64,000 nt of DNA from Rubrimonas cliftonensis (GTDB lineage Bacteria; Pseudomonadota; Alphaproteobacteria; Rhodobacterales; Rhodobacteraceae), in NCBI RefSeq assembly GCF_900107585.1, contig NZ_FNQM01000003.1:62001-126000 (forward strand). Direction: 5' to 3'. Shown here piece by piece: positions 55,362-64,000 of the stretch (position 1 is its first letter; each line of letters starts with the position of its first letter). The notes under the pieces were generated by a model. That model saw only the letters and a list, made by a program, of their open reading frames with translations. It did no database searches and was not told where the DNA came from. The translations under genes were made by a program, and so were the position numbers.

Positions 55362-56105
55362 ATGGCCCGACGCAAGCTGATCGCCGGCAACTGGAAGATG
55401 AACGGGCTGCGCGCCGCCGTCGCCGAACTCGACGACGTGCTGGACGACGCCGCCGGCGCCGCCTGCGACCTCATGCTCTGCCCGCCCGCGACGCTGGTGC
55501 CGGTCTTCGCCAGCCGCGCCGCCGGCTCGCCGCTCGTGATCGGCGGGCAGGACTGCCACGCCAGGGCGACCGGCGCGCACACCGGGGACATCGCCGCCGA
55601 GATGCTCGCGGACGCCGGCGCCAAGGCCGTCATCGTCGGCCATTCCGAGCGCCGCGCCGACCATGGCGAGAACGACGCGCTGGTGCGCGAGAAGGCGGAA
55701 GCCGCGTGGCGCGCCAGGCTGACGGCGGTCATCTGCGTGGGAGAGACCGAGGCCGAGCGCGACGCGGGGCGCGCGCTCGAAGTCGTGGCGCGCAGCCTCG
55801 CCGGCTCGACGCCCGACACCGCCACTGCGGAGACGACAGTGATCGCCTATGAGCCGGTCTGGGCCATCGGCTCCGGCAGAACGCCGACGCTCGACGAGAT
55901 CGCCGAGATGCACGCCCATATCCGCGCCGCCCTGCGCGAGCATCTGGGCGAGATCCAGGGCATCGGCGTGCGCGTGCTCTATGGCGGCTCGGTCAAGCCC
56001 GACAACGCCGCCGAGATCCTTGCCGTCAGGGGCGTCGACGGAGCCCTTGTCGGCGGCGCAAGCCTGAAGGCGAGGGACTTTCTCGCCATCGCCGGAGCGG
56101 TCTGA
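55362..56105 (+). CDS. tpiA: triosephosphate isomerase
   Basis: A 247-residue glycolytic enzyme. Catalytic residues are Lys in [10 protein letters not shown], His in VIVGHSERR and Glu in [13 protein letters not shown]. The phosphate-binding end is [12 protein letters not shown] and VGGASL. The ATG at 55362 follows CCCGAGGAGAC; an upstream frame adds 14 unrelated residues. Confidence 0.97.
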   Translation: MARRKLIAGNWKMNGLRAAVAELDDVLDDAAGAACDLMLCPPATLVPVFASRAAGSPLVIGGQDCHARATGAHTGDIAAEMLADAGAKAVIVGHSERRADHGENDALVREKAEAAWRARLTAVICVGETEAERDAGRALEVVARSLAGSTPDTATAETTVIAYEPVWAIGSGRTPTLDEIAEMHAHIRAALREHLGEIQGIGVRVLYGGSVKPDNAAEILAVRGVDGALVGGASLKARDFLAIAGAV

Positions 56106-56270
56106 CCCGCCGCCTTGCCCCCTCACGCGCCGTTAGGGGCTTCGACGCGAAGCTGAGCGGCGCGGTTCGTGTCGCAGCACGGACAGGTCTGCGCCGGCGG
56201 ATCACCGGCCAAGCGCATCCGAGGCGGCCGCTTGGCCGCCCCCCTTGTCGAAACGCGGGGCGAAGCCGCG

Positions 56271-56978
56271 TCAGAGCAGTGCCTTGGCCTGCGAAACCCA
56301 GTCGTCGCGCAGCGGACGGCCCTTGAACGCCGTGAGGTTCTCATCGACCCAGGCGAGGTTCCGGGGCGACATTGCGGCGATCTGGTCGAGGCGGTAGATG
56401 CCCATGTCGTTGAGCATCGCCTCGAGCTTCGGCCCGACACCCTTGATCTGCTTCAGGTCGTCGACCTCCTCCGGCGCGGAGGCGAACAGCGTCGCGGGCG
56501 CGACGCTCGCCGCCGCCGTCTCGACCGCGTCGGCGGCAGCCTCGGCGGCCGTCTCCACCGCGTCGGTGGTGGCGTCGAAGGCCGTCTCCGCCGCGTCGGC
56601 GGTCGCCTCGGCGGCGGCTTCGAACGTCTCGGCCGTCTGCTCGGCGGTCTCGATGGCGGGCTCGATCGCCCTTGCGTCCGTCGTCGTGGCGGCGTGCATC
56701 CCGGCGCGGGCTGACTGCTTCACGTCCTGTGCGACATGCTCGATGACCTCGGCGGCCTCGCGCACCTGGGACGCCGCGACTTCGGTGGCGCGCTCCACCG
56801 TCTCGGCGCTCTCGCGCGCGCTGGCGCGCGTCATCTGCGCCACAACGTCGGATGGGCGGAAGAACTGGGCGCCGGGCATCATCGCCTCGAACCGCCACGG
56901 CACGCCGAACAGCGGCGCGGTCGGAAACAGGCTGATCCAGTACTGGAGCGGGTTCTCGTTGCGCTTGGGCGCGAGCAT
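56271..56978 (-). CDS. hypothetical protein: phasin-like N-terminus fused to a helix-hairpin-helix domain
   Basis: 235 residues, no signal peptide. Residues 1-50 (PLQYWISLFPTAPLFGVPWRF) resemble a phasin-type amphipathic start. Residues about 50-170 are an Ala/Glu-rich helix with 11-residue-like repeats (ATADAAETAFDATTDAVETA). The C-terminal 60 residues are a helix-hairpin-helix, DDLKQIKGVGPKLEAMLNDMG with DQIAAMSPRNLAWVDENL, closely like the HhH tail seen on alphaproteobacterial NuoE and ribosomal L21-associated proteins. It may organise polymer granules or DNA. Function not known. Confidence 0.75.
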   Translation of the reverse strand: MLAPKRNENPLQYWISLFPTAPLFGVPWRFEAMMPGAQFFRPSDVVAQMTRASARESAETVERATEVAASQVREAAEVIEHVAQDVKQSARAGMHAATTTDARAIEPAIETAEQTAETFEAAAEATADAAETAFDATTDAVETAAEAAADAVETAAASVAPATLFASAPEEVDDLKQIKGVGPKLEAMLNDMGIYRLDQIAAMSPRNLAWVDENLTAFKGRPLRDDWVSQAKALL

Positions 56979-57046
56979 GGCGTGCCTCCGTCTATCGTTT
57001 GCCGGAGTAGATAACACCGGCCATTGTGCAACGCAACATAAGTCGC

Positions 57047-57946
57047 TCAGCGCGACGGACGCGCCGACGCCGCCCGCTCCCGCCAGAACGTGAACAGCCC
57101 CGCCCCCACGACGAGCGCGGCCCCGACGACCACCAGCGCGTCCATGCTCTCGCCGAAGACGCCGACGCCGATGGCCGAGGCGAAGACGAGTTGCAGATAG
57201 GCGAAGGGCTGCACTGCGCTCGCCTCCGCGCTGTCGAGAGCGTTGATCAGCAGGTAGTGGCCGGCCATGCCGGTGACGCAGAGCGCCCCCATCCACGCCC
57301 AGTCCCAGCCCTGCATCGGCGTCCAGAAGAACGGGCCGATCAGCGTCATCGTCACGGCGCCGGCGACGCCGGTGTAGAAGAAGCTGATGGTCCCTCCCTC
57401 GACGCGGTTCGCATAGCGGGTGGCGAGGTGGTAGCCGGCGAACATCGCGGTCGCCAGCAGCGCCACCAGCGCGCCGGGGTCGAACATCGAGGCGCCGGGA
57501 CGCAGGATGATCAGCACGCCGAGAAAGCCCACGCACACCGCCGTCCAGCGCCGCCACCCGACCTTCTCCCCCAGCACAGGGCCGGAAAGCGCGGTCACGA
57601 TCAGCGTGTAGCCCGCGAAGATCGCATGGCTCTGCACCAGCCCGATCATGGCGAAGCCGGAGATCATCACGACGATCTCCAGCGCCAGCAGGGCGCCGCG
57701 GAAGCTCTGCAGCATCGGCAGGCTCGTCCGCGCCGCCTTGCGCAGCCCGCCGGCCTTGCGCGCGGAGATCGCGGCGACGAACACCGCGAAGAACCAGTAG
57801 CGCACCATCGTGACGAACACCGGCGAGTAGTGCGTCGCCAGATGCTTGGAGATGCCGTCCTGCACCGCGAACACCAGCATCGCACAGACCATGAGCTGGA
57901 TGCCGCGGCGGTTGGCGGCGGCGTCGGGGGCGGCGGCGAGGGTCAT
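57047..57946 (-). CDS. DMT-superfamily EamA-type transporter
   Basis: 299 residues with about ten helices: LMVCAMLVFAVQDGISKHLA, VTMVRYWFFAVFVAAIS, IFAGYTLIVTALSGPVLGEKVGWRRW, then a second EamA repeat ending VVVGAALVVGAGLFTFWRE. Substrate unknown. The start at 57946 (MTLAAAPDAAANRRG) is preferred to 58192. It resembles the gene at 24305-25258 but is not a recent duplicate. Confidence 0.88.
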   Translation of the reverse strand: MTLAAAPDAAANRRGIQLMVCAMLVFAVQDGISKHLATHYSPVFVTMVRYWFFAVFVAAISARKAGGLRKAARTSLPMLQSFRGALLALEIVVMISGFAMIGLVQSHAIFAGYTLIVTALSGPVLGEKVGWRRWTAVCVGFLGVLIILRPGASMFDPGALVALLATAMFAGYHLATRYANRVEGGTISFFYTGVAGAVTMTLIGPFFWTPMQGWDWAWMGALCVTGMAGHYLLINALDSAEASAVQPFAYLQLVFASAIGVGVFGESMDALVVVGAALVVGAGLFTFWRERAASARPSR

Positions 57947-58052
57947 GGCGCTATCCCAAGGGTCGGCCGCGGCGGCGGCGCGCACTCCTCTGGGTCGCAC
58001 GCGCGCGGGCGGATGGACAAGCGCCGGAGGAACATGCCCGCCTTGCGCGGCG

Positions 58053-59132
58053 TCAGGGCGCCAGAAGCGTCTCCACCGAGAGAATGGTCGGCAGATGCTG
58101 CGCGACGCAGGTCCAGCGGTCGCCCTCGTCCGCGCTGGCCCACAGCGCGCCGGAGTTGAAGCCGAGATAGACGCCCGCGGGATCGAGCGCATCGACGGCC
58201 ATCGCCCGCCTCAGCGGCGCGGCGTAGAAATGGCGCTGCGGCAGCCCCTCGCGCAGCGCCACCCAGCTCGCCCCGGCGTCGCGCGTGCGCCATACCGCGC
58301 AGGCGCCGTCCTGCATGAAGCGCCCCGCCTGATCGCCGTTCAGCGGCGCCAGCCAGGCGGTGTCGGGGTCGCGCGGATGCGCGGCGACAGGAAAGCCGAA
58401 GCCCGACGGCAGGCCCGCCTCGATGCTCTCCCAGCGCGCGCCGCCATCGTCGCTGCGATACATGCCGCAATGGTTCTGCTGGTAGAAGCGCAGCCCCGGC
58501 CCGGCCGCGCGCGCCAGCGCATGCACGCAGTAGCCCGTCTCCGCCCCCTGCTGCTCGGGGCTCATGTAGTCGTTGCGCACGCCGACGTTGCGCGCCGTCC
58601 AGGTCTCGCCGGCGTCGGCGCTATGAAAGACGCCGACCGCCGAGGCGCCGACCCAGATCTCGGCGCCCTCGGCATGGATCGCGTGCAGGATCAGCCCGGC
58701 GCCGCCGCCGAACCAGCCCGGCCGCGTCGGGTGCTTCTGGAGGCCGTCGAGATGCGTCCAGCTCTCGCCGCCGTCGCGGCTGACGAACAGCGCCGCCGGC
58801 GAGACCCCGGCATAGAGCGCGCCCTCCGCCGCGAACAGCGACCAGATCGCGCCCACAGGCTCCGCGGCGCCCTCCTCGAAGGCCGGCGTCCCGCCGCAGC
58901 GCGCCCAGCTTGCGCCGAGATCGTCGGAGCGCCACACCCCGGCCCCGAGCCACCGGTCGCCGCCGCCGGCGTAGAGCGCCGCGCCGCCCGGCGCCGACGC
59001 GTCGGCGACGACATGCCGGATCGGCCAGCAGTCGCAGAACGGGCCGCGGATGTCCCATATCCGCCGCGCGGCGTCGCTCTCGAGGACGAAGGCGCCCTTG
59101 GTCGTGCCGATCAACGCCAACACCCGCGCCAT
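58053..59132 (-). CDS. BNR/Asp-box repeat (sialidase-like) beta-propeller protein
   Basis: 359 residues with several Asp-box repeats of S-x-D-x-G-x-x-W type: WRSDDLGASWAR, VSRDGGESWTHL, HSADAGETWTAR, YRSDDGGARWES, WRTRDAGASWVA and WASADEGDRWTC. These mark the blades of a six- to seven-bladed propeller. No signal peptide and no catalytic arginine triad typical of true sialidases are evident, so it is more likely a cytoplasmic or monitoring protein of unknown role. The start at 59132 begins MARVLALIG. Confidence 0.82.
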   Translation of the reverse strand: MARVLALIGTTKGAFVLESDAARRIWDIRGPFCDCWPIRHVVADASAPGGAALYAGGGDRWLGAGVWRSDDLGASWARCGGTPAFEEGAAEPVGAIWSLFAAEGALYAGVSPAALFVSRDGGESWTHLDGLQKHPTRPGWFGGGAGLILHAIHAEGAEIWVGASAVGVFHSADAGETWTARNVGVRNDYMSPEQQGAETGYCVHALARAAGPGLRFYQQNHCGMYRSDDGGARWESIEAGLPSGFGFPVAAHPRDPDTAWLAPLNGDQAGRFMQDGACAVWRTRDAGASWVALREGLPQRHFYAAPLRRAMAVDALDPAGVYLGFNSGALWASADEGDRWTCVAQHLPTILSVETLLAP

Positions 59133-59271
59133 GCCGCCCTCCCCCGACGCCTTAGCGGCTAACATAGCAGACCGCCATGGCGCCAGGAACGCGCCGCATC
59201 GCGCGACGCATCGTGGCCCGGCCCAGCCGGGCCGCTGCAAGCCCGGCGCAGGCGCACGCCGCAAAAGCGAA

Positions 59272-59297
59272 CGCCCGGCCCCCTGAGGGACCGGGCG
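59272..59297 (-). terminator. rho-independent terminator downstream of pnp
   Basis: CGCCCGG (59272-59278) pairs with CCGGGCG (59291-59297); an inner CCC/GGG adds three pairs around a TGA loop. On the minus strand the stem is followed by TTCGCTTTTGC. It lies about 34 nt past the pnp stop. Confidence 0.65.
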
Positions 59298-59330
59298 CTT
59301 CGCCGGCTCGCTTGCGGCAGGCTCAGGCGA

Positions 59331-61454
59331 TCACGCCTCCGCCGCCTCGCCCTGCTTGATCTCCTCGCCGGTGGCCTGGTCGACCACCTTCATGGAGAGC
59401 TTGGTCTTGCCGCGGTCGTCGAAGCCCATGAGCTTGACCTTCACCTCCTGGCCCTCCTTGACGAGGTCCTTCGGGTTCACGCCGCGGTCGCTCGACATCT
59501 GGGAGACGTGCACCAGCCCGTCCCGCTTGCCGAAGAAGTTCACGAAGGCGCCGAACTCCATGATCTTCACCACCTTGCCGGTGTAGATCTTGCCGATCTC
59601 GGGCTCGGCGGCGATGGACATGATGAGATCCCGCGCCTTGTCGATGGCCTTCTGGTCGTTCGAGGCGATCTTGATCGTGCCGTCGTCGGAGATGTCGACC
59701 TTGGCGCCGGACTCCTCGACGATGGAGCGGATCACCTTGCCGCCGGTGCCGATCACTTCGCGGATCTTGTCGGCCTTGATCGAGATCGTCTCGATGCGCG
59801 GGGCGTGGGCGCCCAGCTCGCGGCGGCCCTCCTTAAGCGCCTTCGACATCTCGCCAAGGATGTGCAGGCGGCCGTCCTTCGCCTGGGCGAGCGCCTGCTT
59901 CATGATCGCGGGCGTGATGCCCGCCACCTTGATGTCCATCTGCAGCGAGGTGACGCCGCCCTCTGTGCCGGCGACCTTGAAATCCATGTCGCCGAGATGG
60001 TCCTCGTCGCCGAGGATGTCCGTGAGCACCGCGAAGCGGCCGTCGTCCTCAAGGATCAGGCCCATCGCCACGCCCGCCACCGGCGCCTTCAGCGGCACGC
60101 CCGCGTCCATCATCGACAGCGACGCGCCGCAGACCGTGGCCATCGACGACGAGCCGTTGGACTCGGTGATCTCCGACACGATGCGGATGGTGTAGGGGAA
60201 ATCCGTCGCCGCCGGCAGAACCGCCTGCAGCGCGCGCCACGCCAGCTTGCCATGGCCGATCTCGCGACGGCCGGGGCCGCCCATCCGACCAGCTTCGCCA
60301 ACGGAGTAGGGCGGGAAGTTGTAGTGGAGCATGAAGCGCTCCTTGAAGGTGCCCTCCAGCGCGTCGATGAACTGCTCGTCGTCGCCGGTGCCGAGCGTCG
60401 TGATCACCAGCGCCTGCGTCTCACCGCGGGTGAACAGCGCCGAGCCGTGGGTGCGCGGCAGCAGCGAGGCTTCCGCCTCGATGCGCCGCACCGTCCTGAG
60501 GTCGCGCCCGTCGATGCGTCGGCCCTCGTCGAGGATGGCCCCGCGCACGATGCGGCTCTCGGCCTCCTTGAACGCCGAGGAGACGGCGTTGCTGTCCGCC
60601 TTCTCCTCGTCGGTGAGGCCGGTCTCAAGCGCGGCCTTGGCGGCGGAAAGCTTGGCGACGCGCTCCACCTTGTCCGTGGTCGCGAAGGCGTCCTTCAGCA
60701 TCGCGCCGGCGACGTCCTGCACGCGGGCGATCAGCGCCGCGTCGTCCTTGGGCTGGAAGTCGAACGGCTCCTTGGCGGCGCGCTCGGCGAGGTCGACGAT
60801 CATCTCGATCACCGGCTGCATCTGGTCGTGGCCGAAGGTGACGGCGCCGAGCATGTCGTCCTCGGAGAGCTCGAAAGCCTCCGACTCGACCATCATCACC
60901 GCGTCCTTGGTGCCGGCGACTACGAGGTTGAGCTTGCTGTCGGGCAGGTCGGCGATCTTCGGGTTAAGCACGAAGGCGCCGTTGATCAGGCCGACGCGCG
61001 CGCCGCCGATCGGGCCCATGAAGGGCACGCCGGAGATGCAGAGCGCGGCGGAGGCGGCGACCATGCCGACCACGTCGGGGTCGTTCTCGAGGTCATGGCT
61101 CAGGACGGTCAGGATCACCTGCGTCTCGTGCTTGAAGCCGGAGACGAACAGCGGGCGGATCGGCCGGTCGATGAGGCGCGAAGTCAGCGTCTCCTTCTCG
61201 GTCGGCCGCGCCTCGCGCTTGAAGAAGCCGCCCGGGATCTTGCCGGCGGCGTAGTACTTTTCCTGGTAGTGGACACTCAGCGGAAAGAAATCGACGCCGG
61301 CCTTCGGCTTCTTCTCGAAGACGACGGTGGCGAGCACGCTGGTCTCGCCATAGGTGGCGACCACGGCGCCGTCGGCCTGCCGGGCGATCTTGCCCGTCTC
61401 TAGGGTCAGCGTCTCGCCGCCCCACTGGATTTCCTTGCGGACGATATCGAACAT
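59331..61454 (-). CDS. pnp: polyribonucleotide nucleotidyltransferase (PNPase)
   Basis: 707-residue 3'-5' phosphorolytic exoribonuclease, core of the degradosome. Two RNase PH domains ([56 protein letters not shown]), KH motif [19 protein letters not shown] and S1 domain [19 protein letters not shown]. The start at 61454 (MFDIVRKE). It follows rpsO with a strong hairpin between them, the classic rpsO-pnp arrangement that allows RNase III processing and autoregulation. Confidence 0.98.
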   Translation of the reverse strand: MFDIVRKEIQWGGETLTLETGKIARQADGAVVATYGETSVLATVVFEKKPKAGVDFFPLSVHYQEKYYAAGKIPGGFFKREARPTEKETLTSRLIDRPIRPLFVSGFKHETQVILTVLSHDLENDPDVVGMVAASAALCISGVPFMGPIGGARVGLINGAFVLNPKIADLPDSKLNLVVAGTKDAVMMVESEAFELSEDDMLGAVTFGHDQMQPVIEMIVDLAERAAKEPFDFQPKDDAALIARVQDVAGAMLKDAFATTDKVERVAKLSAAKAALETGLTDEEKADSNAVSSAFKEAESRIVRGAILDEGRRIDGRDLRTVRRIEAEASLLPRTHGSALFTRGETQALVITTLGTGDDEQFIDALEGTFKERFMLHYNFPPYSVGEAGRMGGPGRREIGHGKLAWRALQAVLPAATDFPYTIRIVSEITESNGSSSMATVCGASLSMMDAGVPLKAPVAGVAMGLILEDDGRFAVLTDILGDEDHLGDMDFKVAGTEGGVTSLQMDIKVAGITPAIMKQALAQAKDGRLHILGEMSKALKEGRRELGAHAPRIETISIKADKIREVIGTGGKVIRSIVEESGAKVDISDDGTIKIASNDQKAIDKARDLIMSIAAEPEIGKIYTGKVVKIMEFGAFVNFFGKRDGLVHVSQMSSDRGVNPKDLVKEGQEVKVKLMGFDDRGKTKLSMKVVDQATGEEIKQGEAAEA

Positions 61455-61646
61455 TCGGTTTCCTTCATGTGCGGCGACCGCCCCGTTGGACGGCCCCGCT
61501 CGCGTCGCGCGTTCCCCGCGCGGGCTCCCTCGCTGTTTCATCAGCCATGCCGCGCCGTCTGGAGCCTGGGACGGGCGACGCGGACGTGTTCTCCTCGGCT
61601 TCGCGCGGCACGCGGCGCAGGGCTGGAGAGCGGCCCCGTCAAAGCG

Positions 61647-61672
61647 CGAAGCGCGCCCGGGGGCGCGCTTCG
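61647..61672 (-). terminator. rpsO-pnp intergenic hairpin
   Basis: A 12-bp perfect stem (61647-61658 with 61661-61672, core GAAGCGCGCCC) lies 9 nt after the rpsO stop. It is the likely rpsO terminator or an RNase III processing stem upstream of pnp. The remaining 190 bp before pnp show no other feature. Confidence 0.65.
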
Positions 61673-61680
61673 AAACAGTT

Positions 61681-61950
61681 CTAGCGGCGGATGCCGAGGC
61701 GCGTGATGAGGTCGCGGTAGCGCGCCTCGTCCTTGCGCTTGACGTAGTCGAGCAGCTTGCGTCGGGTGGCGACCATGGTCAGCAGGCCGCGGCGCGAGTG
61801 CACGTCCTTCTTGTGGGTCTTGAAGTGCTCGGTCAGGTTCGTGATCCGCTCGGTGAGGATCGCGACCTGCACTTCCGGCGACCCGGTGTCGCCCTCCTTG
61901 CGGGCGAATTCCTTGACGACTTCGACCTTGCGGTCGGCTGCGATCGACAT
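61681..61950 (-). CDS. rpsO: 30S ribosomal protein S15
   Basis: 89 residues. Family blocks are [41 protein letters not shown] and [20 protein letters not shown]. It binds 16S rRNA early in assembly and autoregulates in many bacteria. It sits between truB and pnp on the same strand. Confidence 0.98.
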   Translation of the reverse strand: MSIAADRKVEVVKEFARKEGDTGSPEVQVAILTERITNLTEHFKTHKKDVHSRRGLLTMVATRRKLLDYVKRKDEARYRDLITRLGIRR

Positions 61951-61966
61951 CGGGAGCCTCCTCTGC

Positions 61967-62866
61967 TCAGGGGTTGAACACCCGTCGCGGAGTGAAGACG
62001 CCGCCCGACCAGGAACCGAGCGCCACGGGCGCGCCCTCATGGGCCGCCCAGGCTTCGTCTCCGTCGGAGAGGTCTCCTCCCGCCACCGACACGGCGCGCC
62101 CCTGTCTGAGGGACGCCGCGTCGGGCGCTGGGACGGCCAGGGCCGGGATGTCGGCCAGCCCGGTCGCCACCGGCGCCAAGTGCGCTTCAATCGCGTCGCT
62201 ATGGCGTATTTCGTCGAGCTTGGCAAACGGGATCGCGTCGCGCTCATGGAACGGCCCCGACCACACCCGCCTGAGCGCGACGACATGGCCGAGACAGCCG
62301 AGCGTCTCGCCGAGGTCGCGGGCGACGGAGCGCACATAGCCGCCCTTGCCGCAGGTCATCTCCAGCACGGCGTGGTCGGCGTCGGGCCGCGCTACCAGCG
62401 CCAGCCGCGCCACATGCAGCGCCCGCGCCCCGAGTTCGACCTCCTCGCCGGCCCGCGCCAGCGCATAGGCCCGCCGCCCGTCAACCTTCACCGCCGAATA
62501 GGCGGGCGGGGTCTGAAGGATGTCGCCGGTGAAGGTCGGCAGCGCGGCCTCGATCTCGGCGTCGGAGGGGCGGGCGTGGCTCAGCGCCGTCACCTCGCCC
62601 TCCGCGTCGTCGGTCGCGGTCGCCTGCCCCAGCCGCACGGTGAAGCGATAGGCCTTGAGCGCGCCCTCGATGGCCGAGACGGTCTTGGTCGCCTCGCCGA
62701 AGGCGATCGCGAGCACGCCCGTCGCCAGCGGGTCGAGCGTGCCGGCGTGGCCGGCCTTGACCGCCTGCGCCGCCCAGCGCGCCTTGGCCACCGCCTGCGC
62801 GCTGCTCACCCCCAACGGCTTGTCGAGCACCAGCCAGCCGTCGACTCTCCTGCCTTTTCGCGCCAT
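61967..62866 (-). CDS. truB: tRNA pseudouridine-55 synthase
   Basis: A 299-residue enzyme forming pseudouridine 55 in the T-loop of tRNAs. The catalytic aspartate is in [17 protein letters not shown]. Other TruB blocks are [36 protein letters not shown] and [18 protein letters not shown]. The start at 62866 ([10 protein letters not shown]) is chosen over 63076. 16 bp upstream of rpsO, so co-transcribed. Confidence 0.97.
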   Translation of the reverse strand: MARKGRRVDGWLVLDKPLGVSSAQAVAKARWAAQAVKAGHAGTLDPLATGVLAIAFGEATKTVSAIEGALKAYRFTVRLGQATATDDAEGEVTALSHARPSDAEIEAALPTFTGDILQTPPAYSAVKVDGRRAYALARAGEEVELGARALHVARLALVARPDADHAVLEMTCGKGGYVRSVARDLGETLGCLGHVVALRRVWSGPFHERDAIPFAKLDEIRHSDAIEAHLAPVATGLADIPALAVPAPDAASLRQGRAVSVAGGDLSDGDEAWAAHEGAPVALGSWSGGVFTPRRVFNP

Positions 62867-63053
62867 TCGACATCTCCGAGGCGCCGCCGGCGCATGGCCC
62901 CGGTGCGCGAGGCCCCGAGAGGCCCGGGCGGGATCGGGCGCGGCGCGGAAGATTCCGGCGCCGCGCGCGTGTTCCGGCGCTTCTGCACAACCCCGCGCTC
63001 CGCGGCAACACCCTGCGGCGGCGCGGCGGGGGGTCCGCTCCGCCGCGCCGCCT

Positions 63054-64000
63054 TCAGGCCGCGTCGCCGACTGCATTCGGCGCGATGGCCTCGAAGGTCC
63101 GGCGCTGCTCGGCCATCCAGGCCCTGATGTCGTAACGCCGCACGCGCTCCCGCAGCACCTTCATGCGCTCGCGGCGCTCGTTCTCGGGCATGTCGAGGGC
63201 GTGGTCGATGGCGGCGTCCATGGAGCGGTTGGAGAACGGGTTGGTCATGACCGCAGCCGCCAGCGGCACCGCCGCCCCGGCGAACTCCGACAGCACCAGC
63301 GTCCCGTCGCCGTCGAGCCGCGCCGCCACGTATTCCTGCGCGACGAGGTTGAGACCGTCGCAGAGCGGCGTGATCCAGCACACCGCCGCCGCCTGATGAT
63401 AGGCGACCAGCCGCTTGAAGGCGATCGCGCGGGAGATGAGCGTGACCGGCTGCCAGTTCATCCGCCCGAAGCGGCCGTTGATGCGCCCCGTCACCTCCTC
63501 GATTGTCCGCTGCACCTCCTCGTAGACGGCCATGTTGCGGTTGGCGGGCACGGAGACGAGCATCAGCCGAACCTGGCCGACCAGGTCGGGCCGCCGCTCC
63601 AGCAACCGCTCGAAGGTCAGAAGCTGCTCGATGTTGCCCTTGGTGTAGTCGGTGCGCGAGACCGAGAGAATGAGCTTCACGTCGCCCAGCTCCTCGCGGA
63701 TCTCCGCAAGCTGCGCGGTGGTCTCGTCGTCGCGGGCGATCTTGCCGACATAGTCGACGTCGACGCCGACGGGCCAGGAGCTGAGCGACACGTCGCGCCC
63801 CCTGTGGGAGAGCTTCGTGGGCGTGTTCACCTCTGAAAGCGCCATCCCGGTCGGCGAGAAGTCATCGCGGGTCTCGACTTCCTCGGTGATCGCGGCGCCG
63901 GTCAGCGCATGGGCGGCGTGGGCGAAGTTCGCCGCATAGCGGGGGATGTGGAAGCCGACCGAGTCGCAAGCCAGAAGGCTCTCGACGATCTCCTGTCGCC
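63054..64000 (-). CDS. ggpS: glucosylglycerol-phosphate synthase-like GT20 enzyme (partial, 5' end outside window)
   Basis: The C-terminal 315 residues of a GT20 retaining glycosyltransferase. The frame is open to the right edge, reading ESLLACDSVGFHIPRYAANFAHAAHAL. Donor-site motifs are SVSRTDYTKGNIEQLLTFERLL and ITPLCDGLNLVAQEYVAARL; LVLSEFAGAAVPL and VMTNPFSNRSMDAAIDHAL follow. TDYTKG in place of the RLDYSKG of OtsA, ICWITPL-like wording and RSMDEAID-like wording favour GgpS, which makes the compatible solute precursor glucosylglycerol 3-phosphate. Trehalose-6-phosphate synthase remains possible because the acceptor region is outside the window. Confidence 0.82.
   Translation of the reverse strand, partial: RQEIVESLLACDSVGFHIPRYAANFAHAAHALTGAAITEEVETRDDFSPTGMALSEVNTPTKLSHRGRDVSLSSWPVGVDVDYVGKIARDDETTAQLAEIREELGDVKLILSVSRTDYTKGNIEQLLTFERLLERRPDLVGQVRLMLVSVPANRNMAVYEEVQRTIEEVTGRINGRFGRMNWQPVTLISRAIAFKRLVAYHQAAAVCWITPLCDGLNLVAQEYVAARLDGDGTLVLSEFAGAAVPLAAAVMTNPFSNRSMDAAIDHALDMPENERRERMKVLRERVRRYDIRAWMAEQRRTFEAIAPNAVGDAA

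Overview
The window is about 64 kb of very GC-rich chromosome from an alphaproteobacterium, most likely of the Rhodobacterales. Markers for this are a MipZ division ATPase, an NDUFA12-type complex I protein beside DUF2155, MlaD and aat, an Aap/Bzt-type amino-acid ABC operon, a cysteine-free ribosomal protein L31, an ImuB mutasome protein behind a GTTC-N7-GTTC SOS box, and perfect FNR/FnrL boxes at cytochrome bd genes. A glucosylglycerol-phosphate-synthase-like enzyme at the right edge suggests a salt-exposed lifestyle. The genus cannot be read from the sequence. No phage, transposase, plasmid, CRISPR array or rRNA gene was seen.

Layout. 1-8.2 kb is respiration and oxidative or sulfur stress: cydA (cut by the left edge), cydC and cydD, a divergent Rrf2 Fe-S regulator with a methyltransferase, a persulfide-dioxygenase-like hydrolase, a 1-Cys peroxiredoxin and a divergent OxyR-like regulator. 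8.2-9.4 kb is a decayed stretch with a methyltransferase relic. 9.4-21 kb holds ketopantoate reductase (with a 3' frameshift), an MscS channel, dnaE, a GNAT enzyme, an NTF2-like protein, imuB, rpmE and mipZ. 21.3-25.3 kb holds a two-subunit molybdenum hydroxylase and a DMT exporter. 25.5-31.6 kb is a four-gene peptide-type ABC operon whose genes all overlap by ATGA. 31.7-38.4 kb has kynureninase with a RibD/DHFR-like enzyme and the aapJQMP operon ending in a VOC protein. 38.6-43.5 kb has a DUF2950/DUF3300 pair, then TetR, Old Yellow Enzyme and OsmC genes and tRNA-Leu(UAA). 43.6-48.8 kb has a CinA-type protein, sfsA, map, radC and a histidine kinase coupled to an exported molybdopterin-fold protein. 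48.9-56.1 kb is housekeeping (aat, DUF2155, methyltransferase, mlaD, NDUFA12, FadL porin, tgt, sufT-like, sufA-like, TfoX, tpiA). 56.2-64 kb has a phasin-like/HhH protein, a second DMT exporter, a BNR-repeat protein, and pnp, rpsO, truB and ggpS-like genes.

Genes working together: CydDC supports assembly of the bd oxidase, and both transcription units carry FNR boxes. The peroxiredoxin and OxyR share a divergent promoter with a phased inverted repeat. AapJ, AapQ, AapM and AapP form one transporter, with a hairpin after aapJ that probably sets subunit ratios. Transcription order rpsO-pnp and the truB-rpsO-pnp cluster is the classic RNA-metabolism arrangement.

The best candidate for an undescribed system is the cysteine-less, Tat-exported molybdopterin-fold protein (48248-48751) translationally coupled to a membrane histidine kinase (46839-48251). 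Other notable points are an OxyR without its resolving cysteine, an SOS-boxed imuB with no imuA or imuC beside it, and a phasin-like/HhH fusion. Functions are assigned by reading translated sequence and recalled family motifs; no database search was run.
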